From Ceratopteris richardii (taxonomy: Eukaryota > Streptophyta > Polypodiopsida > Polypodiales > Pteridaceae), in the NCBI GenBank assembly GCA_020310875.1, contig CM035407.1:202917789-202981788 (forward strand): DNA of 64,000 nucleotides, given 5' to 3'. Under the pieces are notes generated by a model. It searched no databases, was not told the origin of the DNA, and saw nothing but the letters and a program-made list of their open reading frames with translations. The position numbers were made by a program, and so were the translations under genes. Every line of letters begins with the position of its first letter. Within the stretch, counting starts at the first letter, position 1. Below, piece after piece: positions 1-12,799 of this stretch.

Positions 1-1522
1 GTGCAATTACTCCCAACTGTTTGTTTCTGAAATTCTGGATATGTAATATCGTCATGCGGCTCTATTCGAAGTGTATTTGTAGACTCCGTGATTGCAATGC
101 CATTGCAATTCAACGTGACCGTTTGATTACTTCGCGTTTCTGAATAAAGGTTGTATAGTGCCTACGATTTACATACCTATTCTCATCCTTTCTTGTGTGG
201 GAAGAAGAAAGATGCATCGTTTAGTTAAAGGACTGTCTGTTGGAGGGCTTTGCTTCCAGTGGCCTTTAATGCATCGGGTTCCGACTTAAGAATGCCAAGG
301 ATCGATTTGATTTCTCTTAATTTACTAGCGGGTTTCCTAGTGCATCCTTAGCAACATTTGCCTCGAAGCAATGATGCTAATTCATTCCTCACTGCTGGAT
401 GTAGGTATTGGGAACATATTTTTTAGAGGTAGCTTTTATTTTCTTCTAGACACTGCATTAAATCGTAGCTCCTTCTATAATTTCCAGAAATTTTCACATG
501 AGGAAAAGGTGTGGTGATCTGCAAGCAAGGTGATAGGAGGACAAGAAATAAGCGCTACGATAAAATCATACCTTCAATGAAGCATCTTTTGACGAAACCT
601 CTTTCCAGGAAAATTCCTTGGTAAAGTGGCATTACTACTGCAAATAGACGAGGATATGGATGTCAACGAACTCTAGTTTTTTTGGAAGTAAAGCAAGCCT
701 GTTCTCAGCTCGATACAATCCAATTTTTTATGAACAGACTTTGACAAATTTCAAATTTTATTCCTCTCTTCTGCTGCCTTCATGCATGTGGCATTATAAA
801 GTTTTATGCTTCTCTTCTGCCGCTCATTTATGAAAACATTTTAACTATCCCGTGTTGTTCATTTGCAGCTTTAACTATCCCGTGTTGTTCATTTCATTTG
901 GGTCAAACAGATTTAAGCTTCTCAGAGCTACATAAATAAATCTGGATCTGCATCATGCATATGTTGATTATGTCGTGCATGTAAGCTGATCAAGGGGGAG
1001 CTGTTTGCTTAGTGTTCAGTTCTCTTCAAACGCCACGTTAAATTTTCAAGGTCAATGGATTTCTTTATATGATTTTTGCATATCAAGGTTCTCTCGCTTC
1101 ATGACTTGGCACACTGTAGTGATATTTAAGTTGTACACCACAAATTTGAAACTCTGGACCATTCAAAGCTCAAGTGTAGCTATATTTTTGACTATATACG
1201 GATTGTTACAAATGTTTTACATGGATTTCTGCAGGTCAATGTACATATACACAGTAATCGTGAAAGCTTTAGTTTTACTTATAGAAAACTATTACTTGTA
1301 TTTTTTTTGACACATTTTTCTTGATTGCAATCGAAGCGGTTCTATGTTTTCAAGTTTCATTTATAACAACTATGTGTCTTGACAAATTTACTTATTGGCA
1401 CTACATTTCCTAATAGTACAGAATTTTTAATTTAGAGTTTAATTACTTCTCTAATGAGAATTTGGACTCGTCCTTGTGATAAGCTAACTGAGAGCTGCTT
1501 GAATGTTGTCATGGTACAACAG
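1..1522. other. Left-edge region, probably intron or 5' part of the host gene
   Basis: No convincing coding exon was found here. The next exon (from 1523) begins in the middle of a codon (phase 2, expecting an upstream exon that ends in TG), so the 5' exons of the host gene must lie here undetected or left of the window. A 25-bp unit beginning TTTAACTATCCCGTG is repeated in tandem at about 840-864 and 870-894. The 101-codon open frame at 1005-1310 has no domain and looks like chance. Confidence 0.4.
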
Positions 1523-4500
1523 GCTTATCACCCCTCCAGCGATGCCCTTCATTCCCAATCTGGGACATGCTGAAGCTACTGGAAATGGTCATCGTCTAAG
1601 TGATGGAACTTCTGCCAAAGTATCATTGGAAACAACTTCCAGGGTGCGTTGCTTCTGCTATTCTATTACCGTGCTGATATTTGTATGGCCTGAACTGCTG
1701 CCAATGTTTTGTGAGATAGCCTGATGTGTTCTTTCTAGCAATCCTGATGATTGAGATACCAGGTAATTGAATAAACCATAAAGACCTTAAATTAATGACT
1801 CCCTAAATTATCTGTACTTGGTTGATTCAGCTGCTGGATAGATACACTTATGCTGGATAGGTCCACTTTTTGTGACTGATTTCAGTAGTAGGAGAGTTTT
1901 ACTGCTATGTCTTTCGATTATGTCCTCTTGGTGATTGGATCTAGTGATAGGAGAGCTTTGACGACTGCATTCTTTGATTAGGGTCACCTGATCAGTGGCT
2001 TTTTCGTCAAGCCACGAGTGATCAAAGCCATCAACTTTGGCTTATCAACTATTCTCTTATGTTACACAGGAATTACAAGATTAGTTTTTTCAGGTAAAGG
2101 CCTTTGGCATGCTTTTGGAGTGTTTCATCAATGTAAATATAATGGTTATATATACCTATGAGAGTGACATTAACAGTTTTTGTCACCATTCTAAGGCAAC
2201 AAGCATGAAGTAATAAAGTATAGTAGTTGGTAATCTTAGAATTCTGTGGATTCTACCATGACAGAGTGTTTCTGTATGTTGCACAGTTCTTATTTGTTGA
2301 TTCTGGAATTTTTCTTGCTCCATATATTAGTCTGTAAGTTAGAAAAAGTTCACACCTTTCAGGGCTTATGCAGTTATACAATAGTCCCAAAGTGTTTGAG
2401 TTATTAGGTCCAAAGCTTTTGTAGGTGGTCATTAGTTCAGTTCTTCCATTGTTTTTTCTTTAGCGTCAAGTGATGCTTTCAAGAAGTAAGTAACACTTCA
2501 TATTTGTTTGGGCACCCTGCCTCCATTTAGATCACACATATTTTATCTGTTAGTGTCACCAGTCTATACATGTAGTTCGTGTGTATAGGCTTGTCATACA
2601 GATGAATTTCTTTCTTCACCAAACAGTGTTTATGATCCTGATGTAATTTGGAGTCGGGCTGAAAGTCTTCCAGTACCAGGGCCCCTTCAACTCATTCAGT
2701 GTACTTTGGCAATGTCAGAGTGAATCTTTAAGACTTTACCCATGTGTGTTGTACTCCTTGGTCTGGTCATTCAACAATCTACATTATTCTTTTCATCTTT
2801 CCATTATCTTTTGCTTTGTTTCCTTACAGATGCATCTTTGCCCATCCTACCTGCATAAAGTTGAGAGGGTTTAATGTCGCTTCGCCACTGTGTTTTGATG
2901 GTGTTTTCTTTAATTGGAGGTTCCCTGCTACTTCATGGATGTCTGGTGGTACTGAATGTGTGATGTCATACAGGAGGAATTATTGTTGATTAATCTGCTA
3001 GAAGCTTATGTTTTGAAACTCAGTGTGGCTTTTTTCCCTATTTGACTGTGTGCATAGATGGATACCTCAAGGTCAGAACCATCATCTGGATCTGAGCCAG
3101 TTCCAAATGCTCGTGAAGGAGTAGTATCTCAGCAAGCAGCAAATAATTATGCTTGCCTTTCGGACTCTAGTAATTCAACTTCAAGGAAGTCTTTTTCTTC
3201 AACCTCAACTCGTTCATTAACACCTGTTTCCAATCGTCGTCCATCTACAGCAAGTTCTAATGGTCATTCATCGACACCTGCCACCAATGGTCGGCCAGTT
3301 ACACCAAGTTCCGGTCGCCGTTCAGTGGCATCAAATGCACAGTCATCAACAAGATCCTCCACCCCTACCAGGACAGGTGGTGCGATACGTGTATCTGCAT
3401 CAAGTGGCCGCCCATCAACTCCCACTGGGCGTCCAGCTGTTTTATCTTCTACACGAGCTGCTAGCTCTGCAGGACCACCTGTAATAACTTCATTGACACG
3501 TTCCACAAGTTCATCTGGGAAAGCACCTTCTATCCATGCTGCTGGTGCTTTTTCTACTAGTGCTTCTAATCAGCCAATTTCCTCATCAAGTAGAGCTTCC
3601 ACACCCGTTAAGAGGCCATCAACTCCGGTTAAGCGGCCTTCAACACCTGTCCGCACAGGAAATGCGACCAGCACAATTACCAGGTCAAGCTCATTGCCAG
3701 CTACAAAAAGTGCAGCATCCTCTCGTCCAAGCTCTCCTGCTGGCAGACTCGGACAGCCTGCTGGCCATGCCACAGTCCTTCCAGGATTCTCACAGGAGCC
3801 ACCCCCAAATTTGCGAACATCAGTGACAGATAGGCCTGTCTCTAATTCCAGGGGGTCACTAGCATCAAGAGCAGCTGGTACTCGACCGACACAACCTGAT
3901 GGAGCAAGTGATGGTACCCGAAATTTGCGCCTTTCAGGCTCCCCAGTTGTTACAAGAGGGCGTATTTCTACTGATTTGTCAAATAACGACAAGCCTGGTA
4001 TCAAGAACAGTAAACAACTTAATGCTGCTCAAGCAGCTCCAGCGAATGGCATTCATAGCAAGATGGTTGATAGGTCTGTGCCTACAAGGAAACCAGTAAT
4101 CCTGCCCGAAAAGCAGTCTGATGCAGTTACCCCACAAGTGAAAAAACCAATCAAGTCGAGTCCTGTGCGTGATGTGAAGTCAACAGCTCCAGTTCGAGAA
4201 TCAACTGGGTTTGGTCGGAACCTGTCAAAGAAGTCATTGGATATGGCACTACGGCACATGGTATACTATTAGGCACCTGGATAAAGAATGAAATAAACAA
4301 GCAAATTTATTTGTATATGTATGTAGGCGTGCATGTGCACATGTATATGCATCTTTGTGTATAATATGGTTATATGCATGTGCCTGTGTCCATGCATGCA
4401 CACACTTACACATATGCATGCTTGTGTATGTATATGTGTGGGGATATGAATGAACGTGTGTACATGTGTCTATGTGTGGGCATGCATGTGGCCACACCTG

Positions 4501-5067
4501 TGCATGTGTGTGCTTTGCATATGTGTGCATGTGTGTGCGTGTGTATGTGTTTATGGTTATGATGTCTTCACCTGTTGCTGCCTAATGAGAGATATTAATA
4601 ACAACCTTTGGATGCAGGACATCAGGCAAAATGCCAGTGGATTTAAGTCTTTCATGTCAAATGTTCCAGCATCATCTTTGTTTAGTGTGAGATCCAATAA
4701 TGGAAAAGTTTTTTCAAGCAGCTCGGCAGCTGATTCACCTGTAGCAACAAGCAGCAATGCGAGCTCAGAAGAGCACAGCATGACCATTGCTGTTGATCAA
4801 GATGGCAGTGATCTTGGGGATGAAATGCTCAGTGAAAAGGGAAGTAAGACCTCACTAACAAGTCAGGTAGTTTCATACAATGAAAGGAAGGTGAATAGCT
4901 GGCTCAATTGCCCAAATGGCATTAATAGAAACCATGACAATATTGATATCTTGCAAGCCTTTGAGCAAGGAATAGAGAGATTATCAAGTTCAGAATCTCC
5001 CCTAGTTAGTCCTTGCCATGGCAGCAGCATTGAATGTGATAATTTTATGCTGGACTCTATCCAATAG
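1523..5067 (+). CDS. Basic Ser/Pro-rich protein, BPP1-like (partial; exons 1523-1643, 3058-4260, 4618-5067)
   Basis: Three exons join in frame: acceptor CAG/1523, donor after 1643, acceptor ATAG/3058 (phase 0), donor after 4260 and acceptor GCAG/4618. The stop is at 5065-5067. The visible product is about 590 residues. The first exon carries the WLITPPAMPFIPNL stretch, matching the WLLTPPGTPLFPSL-type motif I recall from the plant family of Arabidopsis At2g40070 (BASIC PROLINE-RICH PROTEIN 1, microtubule-associated). The middle exon is almost pure Ser/Thr/Pro/Arg with repeats such as RPSTPV, typical of basic, disordered microtubule binders. The conserved C-terminal block runs across the last intron (GFGRNLSKKSLDMALRHM, then DIRQNASGFKSFMSNVPASS) and ends with a SPVATSSNASSE motif. 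The 5' end is missing. Family assignment is from memory of motifs. A cortical-microtubule role is inference. An annotation starting at 3058 would miss the upstream exon. Confidence 0.82.
4316..4560. repeat. TG/CATG-rich tract in the last intron of the host gene
   Basis: The 357-bp intron 4261-4617 is dominated by imperfect TGTG, CATG and TATG runs. This alternating purine-pyrimidine stretch can form Z-DNA-like structures. The short Cys/Met/Val-rich open frames inside it are by-products of the repeat. Confidence 0.8.
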
Positions 5068-7179
5068 TCTGCAATATGTAATATAATATAAATACACTCT
5101 TTGCAATTGCGAATGGTTAATGATATAATGCATCTTCATTAGTTTGTTTAGCGTAAGCCCTAAGTGTGTGTCAGCAGCTCAGTTGATCATAAGAGAGGGG
5201 TACCTGATTTCACAATTTGTTCCTTAAGTTTGAGCTTTCTTAACATTTCTGCTGAATGTAATATGGGTGAATGATGAATCAACATGCTTTACAGCCTTGA
5301 CTAAATCAAGTCTTCCAAATCTCCTCATCATTTCATTTTCATGTCTGTTCTGGATGTTTTCAAGGGACTTAAAGAAGATGTGTGTAAATGTCAGAGTACG
5401 TTCTATTAAAAAAAAAAAAAGGGGATGTAAGGTATTTCCTTGCTATTACAAGCAAAATGTAGGGCATAGGCTCAGATAATAACTTAATGCTAGGAGTCAA
5501 CCTCAATCCCATGGAGATTGAAGTTTGTCTCTGTCCTGGACAAGCAGATGAGAATCACCCATTTGGTTCACTCTGGTGAATAATATTACATGGCCTCCGA
5601 TGACATGGCATTTCAAGCATTCTAAGTCGACACTTGGCAACATTTAAGTGGATATTGTCGGTTTTCGATGGTTTTCCGAGTTCATCCCAAACAAAAGGAA
5701 ATCAAAGAAATCAAATAAGTGCCCTTTGGATTGAGCTTTTCAACTTTTTTTCTCCCTTTATGATTTCACATACCTCATACACTAACTAGTGGGTAGGTAT
5801 TAGTAAGAAAAGAAGATGTTTGTGGGTATATGGTGATTCCACTCACTTATTCCATGCATGATGACATCCTTAAGTAGCTGATATGAACATTGAAGCTGAT
5901 ATGAGCATGGAACTTCCTAAGAATAGCTCCATCAACTTGGGGTCATAGAAAAACTCTGGAACAAGGGCTGGTTTGCAAATAAAATATCAGACAAAAAAAT
6001 TAGGGAGTTCTCCAAAAAAAGATGCAAATAGATGAAGAACAAGATGCCCCATTTTAAGAAGCTAATAGCTCCTTAGCAGTCTCTTAAGAACAAAGCCAAA
6101 AAAGTGGGTTAAAGATTCACCCTAGTTTGAAGGAGAAAAAGAAAGGGAATAAGGAAGCCCATAAAAAAAAAAAGGAACAAGTGCATTGGAAAAAGAAGTA
6201 AAGATCTCAGACTCCTCGAGAGACATTAGTTTGATAGAAGAAGGTTCAAAGGAAGAGTATAATTGAATCTTCTACAAAGAAGAGAACTTGGATATTGAAA
6301 ATTATTACAATCTTGAATTCGTTTGTCCATTTTGAGAATACCAAGCTCGACAAAAGTAAGGAAAAAGAGATCCTTGATTCACCAAATTCAACAAAAGTAA
6401 GGAAAAATCCCATAAAAAGGAGAAGATATGGAATAATCCCATAAAAAAGGAGAAGAAAGCTAAGAACAAAAAGGATTACTTGAAAGAGAAACATAAACTC
6501 AATTTCATTTAATGTTATGGACCTAGGCCATTATATTTGGGCCTTCATCATTAACAAGTAGCTAAGTGATATTAATTGAAACTTGAACTTCTTATTCCTT
6601 CAAGAATCTAAGGTTGATATGGAAGACCTTATGAGTAGATTCATACCAATTTTCACCTATCACATATGGGTCTTCACTACACACCCTAGATATGGGGGGC
6701 TTTGCAATTGACATTGGTCCAAGATGGATATCATTTAAGTATTTCATGAATGTACACTTTAGAAATAGGTGTCTTTTTATTTTTATGGATCCTAAAATTT
6801 TCACATTTTCTCTATTTACATCTCTATTTCCTTGAGAGGAACGAGTGGTATCCATCACTAAAGTTTATTGTCCTTCCTATCATCCTGATATGATATTTTA
6901 ATGTGATGGCAAATGGAATAGAAAAGGTCATATCATTGAAAGGCATAGAAGCACAACAATGACATCTTGAGGCTCCATCTTGGCATCACCATGGCAAATA
7001 TGCACACATCTTTACTTGGTCTAATTTAAGAGTGATCCCGAACTACTTAAGGTGCGATTGAATAGATGTTATGCCTCATTGGACCTTTTGAACCACATCA
7101 TGGAGGCAAGCATTATAAAGTGACTAAGAGTAGCTTGGATACCATGCCAAGCTCTAGATGATTAAGTCTCTAGGCAAGC
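5068..7179. other. Intergenic, no recognisable gene
   Basis: AT-rich sequence follows the host gene; AATATAATATAAATA at about 5078-5095 could serve as its poly(A) region. A-rich and AAAAGAAG-rich stretches at about 5960-6480 generate low-complexity open frames. The minus-strand frame 6592-6858 (88 codons) contains no domain I recognise and may be an old transposon remnant. Confidence 0.5.
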
Positions 7180-7330
7180 AAGGGGCATGGCTTAGTGGTT
7201 AAGTTGTAGGAATGTTGGTGATGAATTCTCGGGTTGAAATCAATGGAATGCATAAGAGATCTATTTATTCCATGAATCTTCTAAAAGGTTTTAGAAGCAT
7301 CCAAGTTGATATTTAATTTTCTATTAGTTC
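7180..7330 (+). mobile_element. tRNA-derived SINE-like element, plus strand
   Basis: TGGCTTAGTGG at 7188-7198 matches a pol III A box, and GGTTGAAATC at 7232-7241 is a slightly decayed B box at tRNA-like spacing. The following segment ending in TTTTAGAAGCATCC is shared with the element at 11495-11645. Borders are approximate. Confidence 0.6.
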
Positions 7331-7679
7331 CAGATCCATATAGTCTCTAACTCCTTAGGATAGGGACACATGGATGCATAAGCATAGAAATCCACATGCC
7401 AACTCAAGAGAACAACATTTCTAATCAAAGAGTTATATAATATGCACTATTGGAACACAAATATCACCTCTCTCGTCATTGTTTGTAGCTTAGTACTTGT
7501 TATGAACAACTGAGAGTAAGTATCCATCCATACAATTCTGCCCATATATACCTCTAGACAAAGGCATGCATGTCCTAAGTCTTTTCCAAGTATCCCTCAT
7601 GTGGACACTTTCCAAAGGTCATCACATGTCTTTTAATTCAATTGAGGCTCCTCTTCTATCACTCTAGACAAGGATGAGC
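7331..7679. other. No recognisable feature
   Basis: Unique-looking AT-rich sequence between a SINE-like element and a decayed LTR. I see no gene or repeat here. Confidence 0.4.
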
Positions 7680-7795
7680 ATGCCAAGAAGCTTCATCTCC
7701 TTAATTGTCAACTTGTGGAGATGTGAGGATGATATGACAATCCTGAGCAAATGACATGTGCGAAGATGAAGGTGAGAAGCATGGAAGATGCACAC

Positions 7796-7830
<35 letters not shown>

Positions 7831-8326
7831 AGGAAGAGATAAGAAGTACAATGGAAGAAAGTAGATTCTTTATTAGCAATGCTCTAAATTAGAATGCAAG
7901 CTCAAATCCCACCATGAACAACCTAAAAAATGAGCTCTCTAGCTCTTTTTATAGTTTTCCTACTAGTTTTGGCCAGTTTTAGACAGTGTCCAACATAATT
8001 CAAATTTAGGTTCTAAGGCTAATTGAGGCATCTATCAAGCTCGAAGAATTATGAAATTTTGTACATGAGTTCAATTAAGCTCTTCCAGTTTGATGACTCC
8101 TTGGATTGCATAAAATGGAGTGTTTGAATACAAAATTGAGTGTTTTATAGTATAAGGGTAGTGATAAAAATCATTGTTTGGGTACTTGAAGAAATGATTG
8201 AATTTTGATATTTGAAAAATGTGGATCAATACCACTTAGCCTCACACACACCTTGCTTAACATGCTTCATCACCTTTGATGTTTGCTCCCTCCTCTAGTT
8301 GAACTTGGCCTTGTGCACTACCAACA
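7680..8326 (-). repeat. Decayed 3' LTR of minus-strand Athila-like element (Athila-3)
   Basis: Read on the minus strand, it starts TGTTGGTAGTGCAC at 8326, preceded by a purine-rich tract (about 8327-8345) that fits a polypurine tract. It aligns by eye with the Athila-1 LTR: the ACTATAAAAAGAGCTAGAGA TATA region (about 7935-7960), the GT-rich tract (CA-rich on plus, 7791-7830) and the GGAGATG block near 7695. The distal border is uncertain. Confidence 0.65.
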
Positions 8327-8339
8327 CTCCCCTCCCTCT

Positions 8340-9742
8340 TGCGTCTTTCCCCCTTGACAAACTCTTGTTGGAGGGAGCGATCAATATAGTTTTATAGAAT
8401 GTCTAGGGCTAGGAAATGATCATTTACTAGGATGCCTTTAGCAAGATTTGCTTCCAGTTGGGCCAATCGATTGTCGTTGGTGTGACTGGTTGTGGGTACA
8501 TGTAATGTGCAGAATATTGCATTTGTTGGCACGCAAATAGTTGTAGTAAATGTGTTGGCCTTGAAATGAAAATGTCTGAGTGGTACTCCCAAAAGCCCAT
8601 AGTGAACGTTTCTTTGAACGTTTGCTAGTAGCAGACTGGGAGGTACTTTACTTGACAATGCCATGGGTAGAATACTTTCACTAACAACATGGTACTCATA
8701 TCATAAACGAGATCAAGATTTCCATGTTTGAAACCCAACACAGAGACATGCGAGGCTTGGAATACTTTAAAATTTATTTGCATGAGGTCAAACAATTTGA
8801 TTTGCATTCTCGCTGCAACATCTATCATTCTGCGTAGCAGTAGTAACTAATGATGAATCATTTCCATCATGTATGCTATGGCCAATGGTCCTTTTGGTGG
8901 TGTGAGGTAAGGGTAATTTACCTAATCTTGACATTTCTTATCATTTTGTACCTTGATGGCGAAAATCGGGCCATGTTCTTCGTCAAGGAAGGGACAATAG
9001 CATGGATTGTATAATATGTGGAGAGGTACCTTTGTCCATGTCTGCATCATCTTTGGATACTCTTGCAATAGCTTCGCTTGCCAATTGGGCTGAAAGATCA
9101 TTTTGCGGAGCATCTCTGAAGGTAAGACTTCAAGCTGAAATTGGGTTGTGCGTGTGGGGAGTTTCCTAGTAATGCATTTGATCTTTTCCATGTAGTTCCT
9201 AAGCTTGCAAATTCCTCTCTTACTTGATGCATACATATGATCATTTGCTGAATAGAGTTCTCTACAATTGATGATGTATATACAGTGTTGAATTGCATGA
9301 ATGCAAGGTAATCTAGTGCTGATGTAGAGGGAATGGGAGTGGGGATGGGAAGTGTGGATGAAAATGTGAACACGTTGGTGAGTGGAGGTGAAGTTGGTGG
9401 TGTGGGGATTGGGGATGGTGTTACTAATGGTGGTGGAGGTGCCGTGGTGGGTGGTGAAATGTCCATGGGTTTGGACATGGTGATGTGAGTGGTGGTGATT
9501 GTGAGAAGTGGCAAAGGCTGTGTTATGCATGGTGGTGTACTCATGGTGCTAGACAAAATTGAAGTTATGGGTTGGGTAGTAGATGTTCCAAGGAAAGTGT
9601 TAAGATTGCTAAGTGGTGAAAAAAGATTGCTAAGTGAAGGGGGAAAATGTGCTAATGTGGATTGAATGAATAGTGGAAAAGGAGCTACAATGAATGGAAC
9701 AGGAGTGATGGTGGCATGAATCATAGGTGTAGGTGGGTCCAT
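8340..9742 (-). pseudogene. Athila-3 ORF2 remnant (Pro-rich linker and C-terminal domain)
   Basis: Broken minus-strand frames match the second ORF of Athila-1. About 9742-9300 corresponds to its Pro/Thr/Ser-rich linker. 9130-8940 matches its C-terminal domain, with the shared NPCY motif and a similar segment ending in TWTKVPL. 8830-8630 matches the LVYDMST...YLP segment. 8664-8392 matches a shifted frame of the last part. Several frameshifts make it non-functional. Upstream on the same strand it abuts a gag/protease fragment directly, with no reverse transcriptase or integrase in between. Confidence 0.75.
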
Positions 9743-11490
9743 TTGAGATACAAAGGAAATATTCCCTCATTCTCTTCTTCTTCATATGTGTCTGTACTAG
9801 AATCATATTCTTCGAATATTGGCTCACACATGAATATTGAGATTTGATTGTCTTCCTCAACACAGTAGGGGTTCCATTGTTCCTCATTCATAGCTATGTC
9901 CATTGTGGCTAAGATTTCAACCCAACAATGGGGTTCAAACTCTTTGTTTGGAATTGTCATAGGTGCATAGGCTAGGTCTTGAAGTGATCTATTATTCTCA
10001 AATGCACCTATGTTTGTGGCTTCTAATCTTCTCTCTTCTTCTTCCGCAAGCTTACACATCCACAAGTGGGTATCCTCATGCATCCATGAAGGGTCTGAAC
10101 CTACGAACTGCAGTGACTATGTGTCCTCTTGAGTTTTATGGATGGGGTTCCATTGGAAAGGAGGTACATCTCTATTGGCATAGTCCCTAAAATTAACCTT
10201 GGTACTATCCGTAAATGCTATACGTACAACAAATTGGTTCCCCAATCTCGCACAAAATTATCTCATAAATGGTCTATCCCAAGATCATTTCATAAACATG
10301 ATTCTTCCCAAATTCACATATAGAAAATATGTGTTCACATTCTATGCCACAAGTGGTGAGATTCATCGCTTCTCACAATTCTAATGGCTATTATATGTGT
10401 CCATCTACCATCTTCTATTTCATTCTCATGGGTCCCAAAGTTGGTTTGCTGCAATGTTTCCATACGGAGGTGGTGGCAATGGCAACTCCTTCTCCGGAGT
10501 CTATGATTGCCTTAGTCATGTATCCTTGATAAGTGATAGGAAGATAAGTGTTTCCTTCTTCTCCTTGGCTCATATCTCCTATCTTTTCTATGGGCATCTC
10601 AAGAATTTTTCTATGGGATTTTACTTGTGAGTGGGAACTAGCAATTTCTGGCAATTGGTTTGCTACATGTTTCCATAACTCTCATTTTAACTTTAACAAA
10701 TCTTCCAAAGTGAGATGACACTGCACTTTAGTTTTCTTTACAAACTCTACGTTTCTAGGTTTATTTGACCATTTGTTCCTTATCATTATTATGAGAGTTC
10801 TCATTTGAATAAACTTTGATTCCCATGGACCTGTGAAATGTGGCAATTCTTGTAAGGAATTGGTTTCAAAGTCTAGTCTCTTGCTTGAGTGAATGTCTTC
10901 TTGTTCTCCATATATCGAGGGAATGTCATGAGGGAATTGATTGTGAAGATCATCTATTTCTTGAATGGGTGTGGGAGTCATCTATCCCATTACCCCATTT
11001 CTCTTCTTGGATTTCTCTCAAGAACTCCTATGAATATTTATTAATGAAAGGAGGGATTCTGCACTCTACTGAGTTAGGAACATAAGACTCTATTGGCAAG
11101 AATTCTCCTTGTTCACTTTCAACATAGTGAGCCTTTTGTGGCACCAAATTCTCAGGTTTGGATGCCATTTTCTCGAATTGGTCTAATAGCCCTTGGAAGT
11201 GCAATTTTGGTTTGACTAGCTTATTCTAGTTAAAGATTGTACTAACCTCAAACACAACTTAAGCTAGCTCAGCAATTTTGATGCACAAATTTGTTCTTTC
11301 TACCTCTAGGTCTATTGTAGGGTAGCTTTTGTCTAATTCTGTTGCATTTGGTCCTTCTCTCAGTTGTGCCTAATAGGCCTTGAAACATCATTTCTAGGTC
11401 TTTTGGGATAGGATATGCTAATACTAAACCCAATTCAGGTATGGGAGGAGTCTCTAAAGGGCCTTGGGATTTTAGTTCTACAATCTTCAC
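9743..11490 (-). pseudogene. Athila-3 gag/protease-region remnant
   Basis: Minus-strand fragments parallel residues of the Athila-1 polyprotein in order. 11490-11270 matches the VLADPTPEDLNMML region. 10981-10682 matches the QFPQDIPSIYGE...ELPHFTGPWE region. 10654-10415 matches the retropepsin region, with IGDM...GEEGNTYLPITYQ and IIDSGEGVAIATTS retaining the DSG. 10083-9740 matches MHEDTHLWMCK...DPP. Stops and frameshifts separate the pieces. At about 9740 the homology jumps from the MDPP of gag-pol straight into the ORF2 linker, so all of RT, RNase H and integrase is absent. Confidence 0.75.
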
Positions 11491-11494
11491 CTTG

Positions 11495-11645
11495 GTTTCT
11501 TTTAGGCCACTTTTTAATGATTGCGGATGCTTCTAGAAGGTTCTAGATTGCTTTGGGGAAAACTAGTTCCCCATGGGAGTTGAACCAGAGACCTCATCCT
11601 TCTCACCCTTGAGACTTAACCACTAAGCTAAGTGGATTGCTTGGC
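11495..11645 (-). mobile_element. tRNA-derived SINE-like element, minus strand
   Basis: On the minus strand TTAGCTTAGTGG (plus 11620-11631) fits an A box, and GGTTCAACTCC (plus 11576-11586) is a near-perfect B box. A downstream segment containing TTCTAGAAGCATCC resembles the tail of the element at 7180-7330. It lies between an Athila remnant and a copia remnant. Borders are approximate. Confidence 0.68.
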
Positions 11646-11759
11646 TAGAAGAGCACACGAGCTTATATGTGAGTCTAGTCTCGAGATCTTTGGTCATGCA
11701 CACAAGTGAGCAAACCATGTCTTATTTCATATCTATCTAAACAAGCCCGACCCTTAGAT

Positions 11760-12720
11760 CATACAATTCACTTTATTACAGTGGGCACATAAGACAAACT
11801 GATTTCTCCAGTAGAGAGCCGCTCCCTAACATAATGATAGTGCACTTCAATGTGTTTTCTATGAGCATGGAACATAGGGTTCCTTGCAACTTCCAATATT
11901 CTTTGACTATCATGGTGGTGGAAAAAGGTTGAACAACACCCAAATTAGCCAAAATTCATCTAATCATATACTGAATAGTCATTATAAAATTTGCCCTATA
12001 CTCAACCTCAGAACTAGAAGTGGCCACAGTAAGTTACTTCTTTCTCAACCAAGATATGCATGAGCTACCAAGCATCAAACAAAAACCACTCGTGGGCACA
12101 CAAGTTTCATAGAAACCAGCCCAATGTGAGTCTTAAAAAGGATGTAAATATGGGGATAATGATCTCCCCTTGGGATAAAACAATCCAAGTGTTAGGATAC
12201 CACTCAAGTAGCAAAATATGTGCTTAACCTCTTGCTAAGGCTTGACAATTGGGAAATACATAAGCTTTCTTATTTGAGAAATAATGAACTAAATTTCAGG
12301 TCGTGTTGTGCATAAGTAAATTAAGCATCCAACAACTTGAAAATGGAAAACAACATCAAATGCATCTCCAACATCATGAAGACTCAAACATAAACCTCTC
12401 TCAATGGTAGTGGTAATAGGTTTGTAATGTTCAAGGCCAACATGTTGCAATATTGTGTCCATGTATTTTGTTTTACATAAAGATATTCATCCATCAACCT
12501 ACATAAACTAAATGCCCAAATAATGATGCAAATGTCCCAAATATGAAATCTCAAAATATGCATGCAAATCAGCCTTAAATTTAGAAATACGATTCTCATT
12601 AAGATGAGAGAGAAAAATATCATCAACATATACAAGAATGATCAGAAGTACATCATCTATATGCTTAACATAAGGTGCACTTAGTTGGAATATTCTCAAA
12701 TCCATGTGCTATTAAGTAGG
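11760..12720 (-). pseudogene. Ty1/copia RT-RNase H fragment
   Basis: The minus-strand frame at 12705-12508 contains VYVDDIF, the copia RT catalytic motif, followed by a FKADLHAYFE segment. The next pieces (12635-12384 and onward to about 11760) follow the order of copia-B after its own YVDD (FKADLHASFE, then VKQN). Stops and frameshifts are frequent. It is a truncated minus-strand relative of copia-B without visible LTRs. Confidence 0.65.
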
Positions 12721-12799
12721 CATGTATTAGTTTCTTAGAATCCTACTCTTGTCACGTAAATATTTCTCAAAGCTTGTATTTAATCTTTGCATATTGTGA

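Noticed and set aside
3260..4099. Overlapping frames within the host gene exon
   Set aside because: They are shadows of the low-complexity Ser/Pro-rich coding exon.
6592..6858. 88-codon minus-strand frame as a gene
   Set aside because: No recognisable motif, no neighbours, AT-rich context; too little to call.
7188..7241. Functional tRNA gene
   Set aside because: A and B boxes are present, but I cannot fold a full cloverleaf and the B box is decayed. A SINE is the better reading.
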